The notes beneath the pieces were generated by a model. The model did no database searches and was not told the origin of the DNA. It worked only from the letters and a program-made list of their open reading frames with translations. A stretch of DNA of 64,000 nt from Flavobacterium enshiense (GTDB lineage: Bacteria > Bacteroidota > Bacteroidia > Flavobacteriales > Flavobacteriaceae), in the NCBI RefSeq assembly GCF_022836875.1, contig NZ_CP090376.1, forward strand, positions 1,984,001-2,048,000, in the 5' to 3' direction. The position numbers and the translations under genes were made by a program. Positions within the stretch are counted from its first letter, which is position 1, and every line of letters starts with the position of its first letter. Of the stretch, positions 25,646-34,486 are shown piece after piece.

Positions 25646-28072
25646 ATGGCTAAAATTAAACACAACAACTTTATCGACACCGTAAATAGTGTCATTTCGG
25701 GAGCAAAAAATGAAGGAGTACTTCATTTGTATGCCGAAGATTCCTTTTTTAACGGTAGAACATTGCAAATACAAGGAAAGCAAATGTATCATTTCGGAAC
25801 TACCGGTTACCTCGGTTTAGAGCAGGATGAAAGAATTAAGCAGGCGGCAATAAACGCTATTCGAAAATTCGGTACCCAGTTCCCGCTTTCCAAAACATAC
25901 ATTTCAAATCCATTGTATGCCGAATTGGAAGCTAAAATTGAAAAGATGTATGGTATAACTCCAGTGATTACTAAAAACAGTACACTAGGGCATTTGGCAG
26001 TTATTCCAACAGTAGTTCGCGACGAAGATGCTGTTATCTTAGATCATCAGGTACATTGGAGTGTGCAAAACGCCTGTCAGCAGCTCAAACTAAGAGGAAT
26101 TCCAGTAGAAATGGTTCGTCATAACAACCTCAATATGTTGGAAGACAAAATAAAAGAACTCAGTAACAGAAACGGAAAGATATGGTACATGGCCGATGGC
26201 GTATATTCAATGTTTGGCGATTTTGCACCAATCTCCGAATTGATAAAACTGACACAAAAGTATCCTCAACTTCATTTATATTTTGATGATGTCCATGGTA
26301 TGAGCTGGAAAGGTATAAATGGGACAGGTTATGTTTTTGACTCATTTAATCAATTACCAAACAATGTTTTAATTGTCTCCACTTTAAGTAAAACGTTTGG
26401 AGCAAGCGGCGCAATGCTTATTTGTTCAGATAGGAAGCTAAGAGAGAAAATCAAAAACTTTGGAGGACCACTAACATTTTCTGCACAATTGGAACCGGCT
26501 TCACTAGCCGCAGCTTCTAGCTCTGCCGATATTCATTTATCACCCGAAATCACAGTATTGCAAGATGAATTAACAGAAAGAATAACATACTTCAATTCAT
26601 TATTAGAAGAATCAAATGTGCCGCTAATCGTGAAGAATGATTCCCCTGTTTTCTTTATAGGAACGGGCATGCCGGCCACAGCTTATAATCTTACTCAAAA
26701 GCTTTTCAAAGAAGGCTTTTTTGTGAATCCGGGATTGTATCCTGCTGTTCCGGTTAAGAATACAGGTATTCGCATAACGATATCAAGGCACAATCAAAAG
26801 GTAGATATTAAAGCACTGGCAGATGCTTTGCAATTTCATTTTCCAAAAGCTTTAGAAGAAACCGATAATAGTCTGGAAAAAATTCAAAGAAGTTTTCGAC
26901 TTGAAAGAATATTTAATAAAGTCAAAAAAGTGAGTGTCGATTCTGGGTTGTTGAAATTCCAGTTTGAAACATCAATTCACAAGATAGATAAAGATTTTTG
27001 GAATACTTCACTGGGTGGTCAAAGTGTTTTTGATTGGGAGGGAATGTGTTATTTAGAAGAAGTATTCAAGAATAATCCAAATCCACAGGATAATTGGGAT
27101 TTCTACTATTGGATCATAAAAGACAATGACAATATTCCAATTATGATTACTTTTTTCACTTGTACATTATGGAAAGATGATATGCTGCTACCGGAATCCG
27201 TTTCAAAACAGTTGGAGGAAAAACGAAAATCAAATCCGTTGTACCATACTTCAAAAGTACTGAGCATGGGATCACTTTTTACGGAAGGAAAGCATTATTA
27301 CTTTAATAGTCAGCATCATTTAAAAAGTGAAGCAATCAAATTATTGCTTACAAAAGTTGAGGAATTATACCATGATGTAAATGCGGATATGCTGGTATTT
27401 AGAGATTTTGAAACGGATAATAATTGGAATGATGTACTACACAATCAAGGTTTTGTAAAAGTAGATATGCCGGAAGCTTGCACAGTAACAAACAACACTT
27501 GGTCAACGATTGAAGATTTTACAAAGAAGTTGTCACCTCGTTCCAGAAAACATTTTAATAAAGAAATACTTCCTTTTGAATCTTGTTTTAATGTTGAGTT
27601 TAAAAATAGCTTGTCAGAGATAGAATTAGAAAAAGCATACGAGTTATATACGAATGTAAAAGACAATAATTTTGCAATTAACACCTTCAGTTATCCATTG
27701 AGTGTTTTCAGGAAAATGAGCGACTATGCTTCATGGGAATTTATAGTGCTGTACTTAAAAGGAAAGGAATCCACAGAACCTGAAATGGTTGGTGTGGTAT
27801 TCGGGTATAAAAATTTTAAAAGGACTTATGTTCCAACCCTAATAGGTATGAATTACAGCTATGTACAGGAATTGAATTTGTACCGTCAGTTATTGTTCCA
27901 GATTATTAAGAGAGCCAATACTTTAGGGTGTTCAAAAATAGATTTAGGCTTTTCGGCCACATTCGAAAAACGAAAACTGGGAGCAGAAATAACACCTAAA
28001 ATTGCCTACATACAAGCCAAAGATAATTATGCATTCGAGGCATTAAACAGTTTACAAAACGAAATAAAGTAA
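25646..28072 (+). CDS. Alpha-oxoamine synthase-like PLP enzyme fused to a GNAT/FemAB-like acyltransferase
   Basis: 808 residues. Residues ~1-405 are a class II aminotransferase-fold alpha-oxoamine synthase (BioF/KBL/SPT group): FGTTGYLGLEQ, YFDDVHGMSWKG, and STLSKTFGASGA with PLP-binding Lys249. Such enzymes condense an amino acid with an acyl-CoA. Residues ~430-808 resemble a GNAT/BioF2-type acyltransferase (VVFGYKNFKRTYVPTLIGM, LYRQLLFQIIKRANTLGCSKIDLGFS). One polypeptide could therefore make and then acylate an aminoketone. No acyl carrier gene is adjacent, so a free acyl-CoA donor or an external partner is likely. The product is unknown. It could be a signal molecule (compare CqsA) or a lipid, but this is inference. 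Confidence 0.8.
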   Translation: MAKIKHNNFIDTVNSVISGAKNEGVLHLYAEDSFFNGRTLQIQGKQMYHFGTTGYLGLEQDERIKQAAINAIRKFGTQFPLSKTYISNPLYAELEAKIEKMYGITPVITKNSTLGHLAVIPTVVRDEDAVILDHQVHWSVQNACQQLKLRGIPVEMVRHNNLNMLEDKIKELSNRNGKIWYMADGVYSMFGDFAPISELIKLTQKYPQLHLYFDDVHGMSWKGINGTGYVFDSFNQLPNNVLIVSTLSKTFGASGAMLICSDRKLREKIKNFGGPLTFSAQLEPASLAAASSSADIHLSPEITVLQDELTERITYFNSLLEESNVPLIVKNDSPVFFIGTGMPATAYNLTQKLFKEGFFVNPGLYPAVPVKNTGIRITISRHNQKVDIKALADALQFHFPKALEETDNSLEKIQRSFRLERIFNKVKKVSVDSGLLKFQFETSIHKIDKDFWNTSLGGQSVFDWEGMCYLEEVFKNNPNPQDNWDFYYWIIKDNDNIPIMITFFTCTLWKDDMLLPESVSKQLEEKRKSNPLYHTSKVLSMGSLFTEGKHYYFNSQHHLKSEAIKLLLTKVEELYHDVNADMLVFRDFETDNNWNDVLHNQGFVKVDMPEACTVTNNTWSTIEDFTKKLSPRSRKHFNKEILPFESCFNVEFKNSLSEIELEKAYELYTNVKDNNFAINTFSYPLSVFRKMSDYASWEFIVLYLKGKESTEPEMVGVVFGYKNFKRTYVPTLIGMNYSYVQELNLYRQLLFQIIKRANTLGCSKIDLGFSATFEKRKLGAEITPKIAYIQAKDNYAFEALNSLQNEIK

Positions 28073-28082
28073 CAAACCAACA

Positions 28083-28949
28083 ATGCTCACTATTAGCCAA
28101 ACACAACAAATGAAAACTATTACAGCACAAATTACAGATTTCAACCAAAAGTGCAATGCCATTTTAGAAACAAACGAAAACCATTTAAAGAAAGCAAACG
28201 AAGGTATTCAGTTATGTAACAGAACACTTTCGGTTTTAAAAGATAAAGTAGAACAACATGATTTTGAAAACGTACCAGACGAAATCGAGTTCTTCAAAAA
28301 TCATAAACCCATTCCAATGAGTTATCTCATTTATTTCACGGAAGTCAGGTCGTGTGAGCTGCGCATGCCGAAAGCCGGTACTTCTTATAAGATTGAGTTT
28401 CTTCAAAAGGAGTTAAAAAAAGTCAATAAGTTTTTCTGTAAAAATGCCGATTTTGTGCATTATATGGAGCAGGGGTACAGTTACCTGGATCATCAGTTTT
28501 TCACTAGGAATCAAAGAGATAATTTCCCTTTTACCCCAATGACCGATTACTACCAATTTCCTGAATTTTCTACCGCTCAGGATATGCTTTGGTCTAAGGT
28601 AAAAGCTATGTATCGGTTCATCCACTACATAAGGGAAGCACTAAAGAATTTAAAAGTTAATGACTCAGAAATTTTTGAAGAGAAAAGACATAAAGTCTTG
28701 GTTTGGACAGCACCGAAAACGGCTTTAATTGAGCTCATTTACGCACTCTATTCCAGTGGCGCATTAAATCATGGTGCTGCTGATATCAATACTATTACTT
28801 CGTCTTTCGAAGATTTCTTTAATGTAAAGCTGGACAATGTTTACAAAACCTATAATGAGATAAAAGAAAGAAAAAGTAGTAAAACCAAATTCCTTGAAGA
28901 ATTAATGCTCAATTTGCAACATAAAATCAGCAAAGAAGAGAGCGTTTAA
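28083..28949 (+). CDS. rteC: RteC-like regulator of element excision
   Basis: 288 residues. It resembles RteC of CTnDOT-type conjugative transposons, the DNA-binding activator of the excision operon: FFKNHKPIPMSYLIYFTEVRSCELRMP, FFCKNADFVHYMEQGYSYLDHQFF and the C-terminal ALIELIYALYSSGALNHG match the family. It starts 10 bp after the AOS fusion and may be partly co-transcribed with it. Downstream lies an Xis-like helix-turn-helix gene, the kind of target RteC controls, and the gap between holds two copies of TCGTAACTACGA. In CTnDOT, RteC responds to tetracycline through RteAB. No RteAB genes are seen here. Confidence 0.85.
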   Translation: MLTISQTQQMKTITAQITDFNQKCNAILETNENHLKKANEGIQLCNRTLSVLKDKVEQHDFENVPDEIEFFKNHKPIPMSYLIYFTEVRSCELRMPKAGTSYKIEFLQKELKKVNKFFCKNADFVHYMEQGYSYLDHQFFTRNQRDNFPFTPMTDYYQFPEFSTAQDMLWSKVKAMYRFIHYIREALKNLKVNDSEIFEEKRHKVLVWTAPKTALIELIYALYSSGALNHGAADINTITSSFEDFFNVKLDNVYKTYNEIKERKSSKTKFLEELMLNLQHKISKEESV

Positions 28950-28952
28950 GGT

Positions 28953-28976
28953 TTCGTAGGGAATCGTAACTACGAA
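28953..28976 (+). terminator. Terminator-like hairpin after rteC
   Basis: 7-bp stem TTCGTAG (28953-28959) / CTACGAA (28970-28976), followed by a T-rich run. The right arm overlaps one copy of the TCGTAACTACGA repeat. Confidence 0.6.
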
Positions 28977-29036
28977 GTTTTTAATCTTTTTATTGTTGGT
29001 TTTGAATTAATTACATTTTTTAAAGCAGGAGTATGG

Positions 29037-29070
29037 AATCCGAATTGGTAGTAAAACACTAATTCGGATT
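29037..29070 (+). terminator. Second terminator downstream of rteC
   Basis: 10-bp stem AATCCGAATT (29037-29046) / AATTCGGATT (29061-29070) followed by T residues. It separates rteC from the Xis-like gene. Confidence 0.75.
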
Positions 29071-29163
29071 TTTTGTTGGTGGATAAAGGTAATACGATTA
29101 AAAAAGTTTGATTTCAATTGTCTTGTAAACAGGCATTTTTTAGCGTTTTGATGTTAAATTTTC

Positions 29164-29175
29164 TCGTAACTACGA
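29164..29175 (+). promoter_or_regulatory. Candidate operator of the Xis-like/replication operon
   Basis: TCGTAACTACGA, a near-palindrome (TCGTA-ac-TACGA), is repeated exactly 200 bp upstream at 28964-28975. It is 114 bp before the Xis-like start. RteC is the first candidate binder (inference from CTnDOT logic). Confidence 0.45.
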
Positions 29176-29289
29176 TAAGCATTGGGAAAAGAAAAGAATA
29201 AAATACAACAATTTTGCCCTGTTCGAACAAAACAAAACAAGTAACAAGAAATGACGTCATTCAAAATCGTTTAACATTTAAAAAGCAAT

Positions 29290-29568
29290 ATGGCAGCAAC
29301 AATTATTACAACCGAAGATTTAAGAGAATTCAAGAAAGAACTATTGGAGGATATTAAAAAGTTATTGGATGTCAAGTCCACATCCGCTTCAAAACAATGG
29401 TTAAAATCAAGCGAGGTTAGAAAACTACTCGGTATTTCCTCGGGCACACTCCAAAATTATAGAATAAACGGAAGCCTCTCTTATACTAAAATCGGCGGTA
29501 CTCTTTTCTATTCCTACGACGATATCGAAAAGATACTTTCACAGAACAAAACGAATTCAACTAACTAG
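29290..29568 (+). CDS. Excisionase-like helix-turn-helix protein
   Basis: 92 residues. Residues ~1-30 form an acidic/basic helix and ~38-88 a MerR/HTH_17-type winged helix (WLKSSEVRKLLGISSGTLQNYRINGSLSYTKIGGTLFYSYDDIEKIL). Small proteins of this layout in Bacteroidetes elements act as recombination directionality factors (Xis2c/Xis2d type) or as regulators of the downstream genes. It lies 98 bp upstream of the replication gene. With RteC next to it and an integrase on the same element, an excision role is likely but unproven. Confidence 0.7.
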   Translation: MAATIITTEDLREFKKELLEDIKKLLDVKSTSASKQWLKSSEVRKLLGISSGTLQNYRINGSLSYTKIGGTLFYSYDDIEKILSQNKTNSTN

Positions 29569-29665
29569 CTAATAGCCAAATGTTAGGGCATATGAGGCAT
29601 GACAAAGGCGCAAGTCAAAAAAACTCAACAACTCAGAACCTTAGTAACTCAGAACCTCAAAAAAT

Positions 29666-30553
29666 ATGAATTACATAAAACACCTCACAGCCTATTTCGA
29701 TAGGGTGGTAGACGACCATTCCCTAAACCCAACCCACATCAGCCTATACATTGCACTCTTTCAGTTCTGGAACCTTAACCGGTTTCAGAACCCTATAAGT
29801 ATCACTCGCGATGAGGTCATGCGAATCAGCAAGATATGTTCAAAAGCTACGTATCATAAATGCATGCGGGAACTACATGATAAAGGCTATGTCATTTACG
29901 AACCTTCATACAATCCGTTTAAAGGAAGTATGCTTCAAATGGTCAATTTATCCCATGAGCTAAAACCATTAAAGCGAAGCGATAAAACCAATTCAAAAAA
30001 TAAACAAGTTATTGAACAGGAAGTAAACAAGCAGCAAACAAGTAGTGAAATAGCTACTGAACAAGCGCTGGTATCTTCTATAAACAATATAAACAGTACA
30101 AACAATACAAACATTTTAAACTTTGGCAAAAGCAAAAATGACTTAAAAAAAGACGAGTTCAAAAATCAGTCAGGTGATAATAATTGTCATCCTGAGCATG
30201 CCTGTACTGAGCCAAGTCGAAGTATCGAAGGACCCAAAAAAAAGTTGCGCGAAAAAAAAGGTGAAACAACAGAAAACGCAATCCCACCACAATGGCAAAG
30301 TGTAGTGCAGTTTTTCAGCGAATGCAATGTTTCAGAAATCGAAGCGCAAAAATACTATAACCATTTTCAAAGCAATGGCTGGCTGGTAAGCGGTAAGTCC
30401 AAAATGAAAAACTGGAAAGCTGCTGCGAGAAATTGGATGCTGAACAGTCAAAAATTTAACACAAAAACCAATCGTCATCCTGAGCTTGCCGAAGGACCTA
30501 AACCAAATCATCTTCACACAGTAATTCAGAAAAATTATGCAGAACCACTATAG
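29666..30553 (+). CDS. Winged-helix replication-type protein with DnaD-like C-terminus
   Basis: 295 residues. An N-terminal winged helix (residues ~1-95, SLNPTHISLYIALFQFWNLNRF, ISKATYHKCMRELHDKGYVIYEPS) is followed by a low-complexity Asn/Lys/Ser linker (~100-205). A DnaD/DnaB2-like domain (~208-270, PPQWQSVVQFFSECNVSEIEAQKYYNHF, WKAAARNWM) comes last. This is the layout of phage- and ICE-type replication initiators that recruit a helicase loader, and a DnaC-like ATPase gene overlaps its end by 17 bp. Two dispersed repeats (30186-30234 and 30474-30498) lie inside the frame, in the linker and at the C-terminus, adding CHPEH... and RHPELAEGP without breaking it. Confidence 0.75.
   Translation: MNYIKHLTAYFDRVVDDHSLNPTHISLYIALFQFWNLNRFQNPISITRDEVMRISKICSKATYHKCMRELHDKGYVIYEPSYNPFKGSMLQMVNLSHELKPLKRSDKTNSKNKQVIEQEVNKQQTSSEIATEQALVSSINNINSTNNTNILNFGKSKNDLKKDEFKNQSGDNNCHPEHACTEPSRSIEGPKKKLREKKGETTENAIPPQWQSVVQFFSECNVSEIEAQKYYNHFQSNGWLVSGKSKMKNWKAAARNWMLNSQKFNTKTNRHPELAEGPKPNHLHTVIQKNYAEPL
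30186..30234. repeat. Dispersed GTCATCCTGAGC...CGAAGGACC repeat inside a coding region
   Basis: Matches the interspersed GTCATCCTGAGC-type repeat seen in Bacteroidetes, with the outer halves separated by extra sequence. It is read in frame as CHPEH...EG in the replication protein linker. Confidence 0.6.
30474..30498. repeat. Second GTCATCCTGAGC-type repeat, compact form
   Basis: A 25-bp copy (GTCATCCTGAGC...CGAAGGACC) read in frame as RHPELAEGP near the C-terminus of the same protein. Confidence 0.65.
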
Positions 30554-31193
30554 TTTTACCAGCACGTTCGTTGTAAAAGATAATTTTAGAACGTACAATT
30601 TGGAACAATGTTTTAGATATCTTGAGCAACAAGGTAAAGAAGCATATGGGAAAAGCTTCAAAATATACGAAGAGGATAAACCGGTTATTTGTAAGTTACT
30701 TATATATGCAATCCAAGATACCGAAAATGCTTTGAAGTTAGGTTTAGATCTAAATAAAGGAATCATACTATCGGGTCCCGTTGGTTGTGGAAAAACATCA
30801 ATCATGCACCTGATAAAACCGTTCGTACCATCCAAGTATGACTACAAAATAAAATCGACTAGGGAAGTTTCCTTTGAATTTGCAAAACGAGGTTATGAAG
30901 CTTTAAATTTATATACTCAAAAAGCGGCCAATCAAACCCGTTTGACAGGTTATTGTTTTGACGATTTGGGAGCTGAACAGCAAATCAAGCATTTTGGTAA
31001 CGATTGCAATGTCATGGCTGAAATTCTGATTAATCGCTATGAAAATTTTATCGAAAATGGATCAGTTACACACATTACCACTAATTTATCGGCTACCGAA
31101 ATTGAAAATGTCTATGGAAACCGGCTTAGAAGTCGTTTAAGAAGTATGGTAAATCTTATAACTTTTGACAGAAATTCAAAAGACAAACGTTGA
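30537..31193 (+). CDS. DnaC-like helicase-loader ATPase
   Basis: 218 residues. Walker A GPVGCGKTS is at ~80-88 and a Walker B-type CFDDLGAE at ~140-147, followed by ILINRYENFIENGSVTHITTNLSATEIENVYGNRLRSRLRSM with the sensor and arginine region of DnaC/IstB-type AAA+ proteins. It begins 17 bp inside the replication gene, so the two are co-translated. It is expected to load a host or element helicase at an origin on the excised circle. There is no transposase next to it, so an IstB role is unlikely. Confidence 0.78.
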   Translation: MQNHYSFTSTFVVKDNFRTYNLEQCFRYLEQQGKEAYGKSFKIYEEDKPVICKLLIYAIQDTENALKLGLDLNKGIILSGPVGCGKTSIMHLIKPFVPSKYDYKIKSTREVSFEFAKRGYEALNLYTQKAANQTRLTGYCFDDLGAEQQIKHFGNDCNVMAEILINRYENFIENGSVTHITTNLSATEIENVYGNRLRSRLRSMVNLITFDRNSKDKR

Positions 31194-31317
31194 AAGTACT
31201 GATGAATAATTCAGAATAGTGATTTTAGGTAAAATAAAGAAGAATGAGTTTTTTTGCAATTATTTAATACAAATTGATTTAAATTTTTATAAATTTGTTT
31301 TTAGTTATTCAGCGCAA

Positions 31318-31689
31318 ATGAAAAAGTTTCATCTAGTTTTAATCTTTGTATTGGGCATATTTTTTATGCCTGGTGAGGCTTTTGCGTGTAGTAAGGACAA
31401 TCCCGAAACAGAAAAATCTTGTTGCGATAAAAAGAAAACAGATACTAAATCTGAAAAAAAATCGTGCTGCGATAAAAAAAATAATTCTGAAAAAGGATGT
31501 GGTGGTAAATGTGGTAATTCAAATTGTACATCCACGTCCACAGTACATTTTAGTGTGGTTACTTTCAACGACATTGAAATCAAAAACAATCTTTATGTTA
31601 TAAGTGATAAAAAGCAAAACTTTTTTCACAACGAGGCCAATATTTCTTCTGGCTTTTATTCTTTATGGCTTATACCTAAAATAAGCTAA
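31318..31689 (+). CDS. Exported Cys/Lys-rich small protein of the copper block
   Basis: 123 residues from ATG 31318 (MKKFHLVLIFVLGIFFMPGEAFA, signal peptide). The frame extends upstream to 31219 but those codons lack a signal peptide. The mature part holds repeated ETEKSCCDKKK and SEKKSCCDKKN motifs and CGGKCGNSNC, ten cysteines within about 40 residues, followed by a non-Cys tail. The repeated CC pairs among lysines suggest soft-metal binding. It is the first gene before the copper efflux operon and probably a periplasmic metal-binding or sensing factor. I do not recognise a named family. Confidence 0.6.
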   Translation: MKKFHLVLIFVLGIFFMPGEAFACSKDNPETEKSCCDKKKTDTKSEKKSCCDKKNNSEKGCGGKCGNSNCTSTSTVHFSVVTFNDIEIKNNLYVISDKKQNFFHNEANISSGFYSLWLIPKIS

Positions 31690-31765
31690 ATTTCTTTTTT
31701 GACAGCCATAAGTGTGTCAATCTTATAGCAGTATTGCTATTCCAAATTCATTTGCAGTTTCATGA

Positions 31766-31795
31766 TTGTTGTTTTAAGACATTCTTTATAGTTTG
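31766..31795 (+). promoter_or_regulatory. Candidate promoter of the copper block
   Basis: TTG (31766-31768), an 18-bp spacer, then TATAGTTTG (31787-31795), close to the Bacteroidetes TTG/TAnnTTTG pattern, about 90 bp before the HMA gene start. It is one base long in the -7 element, so uncertain. Confidence 0.3.
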
Positions 31796-31884
31796 TTTTG
31801 ACTTAATCAAGCTGTATATCTAATTAAATCAATTTTAAAATTGAAACATTGTTTCTAAAGCATTGTTTCTTAAATCATAATTCA

Positions 31885-32760
31885 ATGAACAAATCATTTA
31901 TAAAAACAGTAGTGGTAATGACACTTTTGTTATCAGCAATTGTGTCCAACGCACAAATTAAGAACGCAAAAACAGAAACCGTTAAGATATATGGAAACTG
32001 TGGTATGTGTGAGGCAACTATCGAAAAATCAGGGAGTTTAAAAAAAGTAGCTAAAGTAGACTGGAATCAAGACACTCAAATGGCAACATTAACCTATGAT
32101 GCTAAAAAAACAACTCAGGATGAAATACTAAAGAAAATTGCATTAGCTGGGTACGATAGCGATAAATTCCTTGCCCCAGATGATGTTTACAATAACCTTC
32201 ATGGCTGTTGTCAATACGACAGGGTTGCCAAAGTTCCTGTAAAAGAAACAACGACCGCTATGGCATCCAATGAAGACCATTCAGTTCACGGTAATCACAA
32301 TGAAGCATCAGTATCTGAAAATCAAAATGAAAATCAACTTAAGTCAGTTATTGATAATTACTTTTTGGTAAAGGATGCTTTGGTTAAGTCTGATGGTAAT
32401 GCTACCGCTACTGCTTCTAAAGAACTGTTAACAGCAATCAATACTATAAAGATGGACAAACTGGAAATGGATGTTCACATGGTGTGGATGAAAGTTGTAA
32501 ACCAATTGAAAGAAGATGCGCAACATATTGCAGACACTAAAGATGTAAAACATCAACGGGAACATTTTATGACTTTATCAAAAGACATCTACGCTTTAAT
32601 CAAAGTTTCAAAAAATGAGACTCCAGTTTACTATCAGTTTTGTCCAATGTATAATGATGGAAAAGGGGCAAATTGGTTAAGTAAAGAGAATGCAGTCAAA
32701 AATCCATACTATGGTTCAATGATGTTAAGTTGTGGTAAAACTGTTGAAACAATTAATTAG
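31885..32760 (+). CDS. Exported HMA-domain plus DUF3347-like copper-binding protein
   Basis: 291 residues from ATG 31885 (MNKSFIKTVVVMTLLLSAIV, signal peptide ending SNAQ). An upstream in-frame ATG at 31849 is disfavoured because it precedes the signal. Residues ~25-95 are a heavy-metal-associated domain with GNCGMCEATIE. Residues ~130-260 resemble DUF3347 (LKSVIDNYFLVKDALVKSDGNAT, VYYQFCPMYNDGKGANWLSKE, NPYYGSMMLSCGKTVE). Such proteins are periplasmic copper chaperones found with CusAB systems. The linker is His-rich. It is followed after 93 bp by a small metal-binding lipoprotein. Confidence 0.8.
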   Translation: MNKSFIKTVVVMTLLLSAIVSNAQIKNAKTETVKIYGNCGMCEATIEKSGSLKKVAKVDWNQDTQMATLTYDAKKTTQDEILKKIALAGYDSDKFLAPDDVYNNLHGCCQYDRVAKVPVKETTTAMASNEDHSVHGNHNEASVSENQNENQLKSVIDNYFLVKDALVKSDGNATATASKELLTAINTIKMDKLEMDVHMVWMKVVNQLKEDAQHIADTKDVKHQREHFMTLSKDIYALIKVSKNETPVYYQFCPMYNDGKGANWLSKENAVKNPYYGSMMLSCGKTVETIN

Positions 32761-32853
32761 TTTTAAAACTGTAACGTTTTAATTTATAATTAATTGTACA
32801 TGATTATTCGTACTTTTAATAATAAAAGTAATACATAATCTAAATCTAATAAT

Positions 32854-33105
32854 ATGAAAAAAATAATCTTTTCTGCCGTTCTAATGGCATTCGTAATGAC
32901 TTCTTGTAACCAAAAAAACAAAGAAGCTGAAACTAATAATTCAGAAATGATGAGCCATGACTCCACCATGGTGGATCATAATTCTAAAACTATGGAAAGC
33001 GATTCAAAAATGTATGCCTGTCCAATGCATCTGGAAGTTACTGGAAATAAAGGGGACAAATGCACAAAATGCGGTATGGAATTGACTGAAGAAGTCACAA
33101 AATAG
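32854..33105 (+). CDS. Small heavy-metal-binding lipoprotein
   Basis: 83 residues. The lipobox is MTSC (Cys ~18). A His/Met/Asp-rich linker (MMSHDSTMVDHNSKTMESD) precedes the zinc-ribbon-like heavy-metal-binding motif YACPMHLEV...GDKCTKCGMEL. The same motif recurs in the two adaptor proteins and in CopA downstream, so it is a mobile domain of this locus. It is probably a periplasmic copper or silver buffer that hands metal to the efflux pump. Confidence 0.75.
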   Translation: MKKIIFSAVLMAFVMTSCNQKNKEAETNNSEMMSHDSTMVDHNSKTMESDSKMYACPMHLEVTGNKGDKCTKCGMELTEEVTK

Positions 33106-33195
33106 CTCGTAAATTAATACCATTAGTTAGATAAGAATGTCCTGCAAATCTTCTGGAATTTTGTAGAACTTCCTGACTAATAAATAATAAACAGT

Positions 33196-34485
33196 ATGGT
33201 CGAAAAATTGATTTCATTCTCCTTAAAAAACCGTTTTATAGTGCTGCTTGTTGCAGCTGGACTATTTGGTTGGGGAGTTTACAGTGTGCAACAGAATCCT
33301 ATTGATGCCATCCCTGATTTATCAGAAAACCAGGTTATTGTTTTTACGGAATGGATGGGAAGAAGTCCGCAGGTAATAGAAGCACAAGTGACCTATCCTT
33401 TGGTTTCCAACCTTCAAGGTATACCAAAAGTTAAAAACATACGTGGTGCCTCCATGTTTGGGATGAGCTTTGTATATATCATTTTTGAAGATAATGTAGA
33501 TACCTATTGGGCAAGAACCCGAGTATTGGAAAGACTAAATTATGCACAACGTCTACTTCCACAAGACGTTGTTCCAACATTGGGTCCTGATGGTACAGGA
33601 GTTGGCCATATTTTTTGGTATCATTTAGACGCCAAGGGTATGGACTTGGGAGAACAAAGAGCTTTACAAGACTGGTATGTGAAATTTGCATTGCAAACAG
33701 TTCCTGGTGTAGCGGAAGTAGCTTCTTTTGGTGGATTCGAAAAACAATACCAATTGGTTTTAGATCCGCTCAAAATGCAATATTATAATGTCAGCATGAT
33801 GGAAGTTATGAATGCCGTAAAATCAAATAACAACGATGTTGGAGGGCGAAAATTTGAAATGAGCAATATGTCGTATATCGTAAGAGGTTTGGGATATATC
33901 AAGAATATCAAAGATGTAGAGAATATTGCCATAAAAAATTACAATGCTGTTCCTGTGCGGGTAAAAGATATTGGTTCGATACAAATGGGAGGTGATTTAC
34001 GATTGGGAATTTTTGATGAAAACGGAAAAGGAGAAGTTGTTGGTGGAATTGTAGTAATGCGTTACGGAGAAAATGCCGACAAAGTAATAAAAGCGGTAAA
34101 AGAAAAAATGAAAGAGGTCGAAAAAGGGTTACCGGAAGGGGTCTCTTTTAAAACTTCGTATGATAGGAGTGAACTGATAGAAAAAGCCATTGCATCAGTC
34201 AAAGGAACGCTAATTGAAGAAATGATAGCAGTATCAGTTGTTATACTCATTTTTCTTTTCCATTGGAGAAGTGCCTTAATTATACTTATTCAGCTTCCTA
34301 TATCTGTAGCCGTTGGGTTTATTTTGCTTGAGGCTTTCGGTATATCCTCTAATATTATGTCACTAACGGGTATTGCTCTGGCTATTGGAGTCGTGGTTGA
34401 CGATGGTATTGTAATGGTGGAAAATTCATATCGAAATATTTCGGAAAAACAGGAAGAAATGGTTAACAATAAAGAATCCGTTTAA
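33196..34485 (+). CDS. CusA/CzcA-family metal RND pump, N-terminal half (split)
   Basis: 429 residues covering TM1, the first large periplasmic domain and TM2-TM4. It starts NRFIVLLVAAGLFGWGVYSV and has the family's NPIDAIPDLSENQVIV. TM4 carries GVVVDDGIVMVEN with the conserved acidic pair used in proton relay. The frame ends ESV-stop at 34485, and the rest of the pump is in another frame from 34487. Deleting one T of GTTTAAG (34480-34486) would restore a continuous protein. The break falls in a cytoplasmic loop between TM4 and TM5. It could be a frameshift mutation, a sequencing error or a genuine two-piece pump. Adaptor and TolC genes downstream are intact. Confidence 0.8.
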   Translation: MVEKLISFSLKNRFIVLLVAAGLFGWGVYSVQQNPIDAIPDLSENQVIVFTEWMGRSPQVIEAQVTYPLVSNLQGIPKVKNIRGASMFGMSFVYIIFEDNVDTYWARTRVLERLNYAQRLLPQDVVPTLGPDGTGVGHIFWYHLDAKGMDLGEQRALQDWYVKFALQTVPGVAEVASFGGFEKQYQLVLDPLKMQYYNVSMMEVMNAVKSNNNDVGGRKFEMSNMSYIVRGLGYIKNIKDVENIAIKNYNAVPVRVKDIGSIQMGGDLRLGIFDENGKGEVVGGIVVMRYGENADKVIKAVKEKMKEVEKGLPEGVSFKTSYDRSELIEKAIASVKGTLIEEMIAVSVVILIFLFHWRSALIILIQLPISVAVGFILLEAFGISSNIMSLTGIALAIGVVVDDGIVMVENSYRNISEKQEEMVNNKESV

Positions 34486-34486
34486 G

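Noticed and set aside
30537..31193. IstB-type transposition helper
   Set aside because: No IstA-type transposase or terminal inverted repeats are adjacent. The operon with a replication protein favours DnaC-like function.
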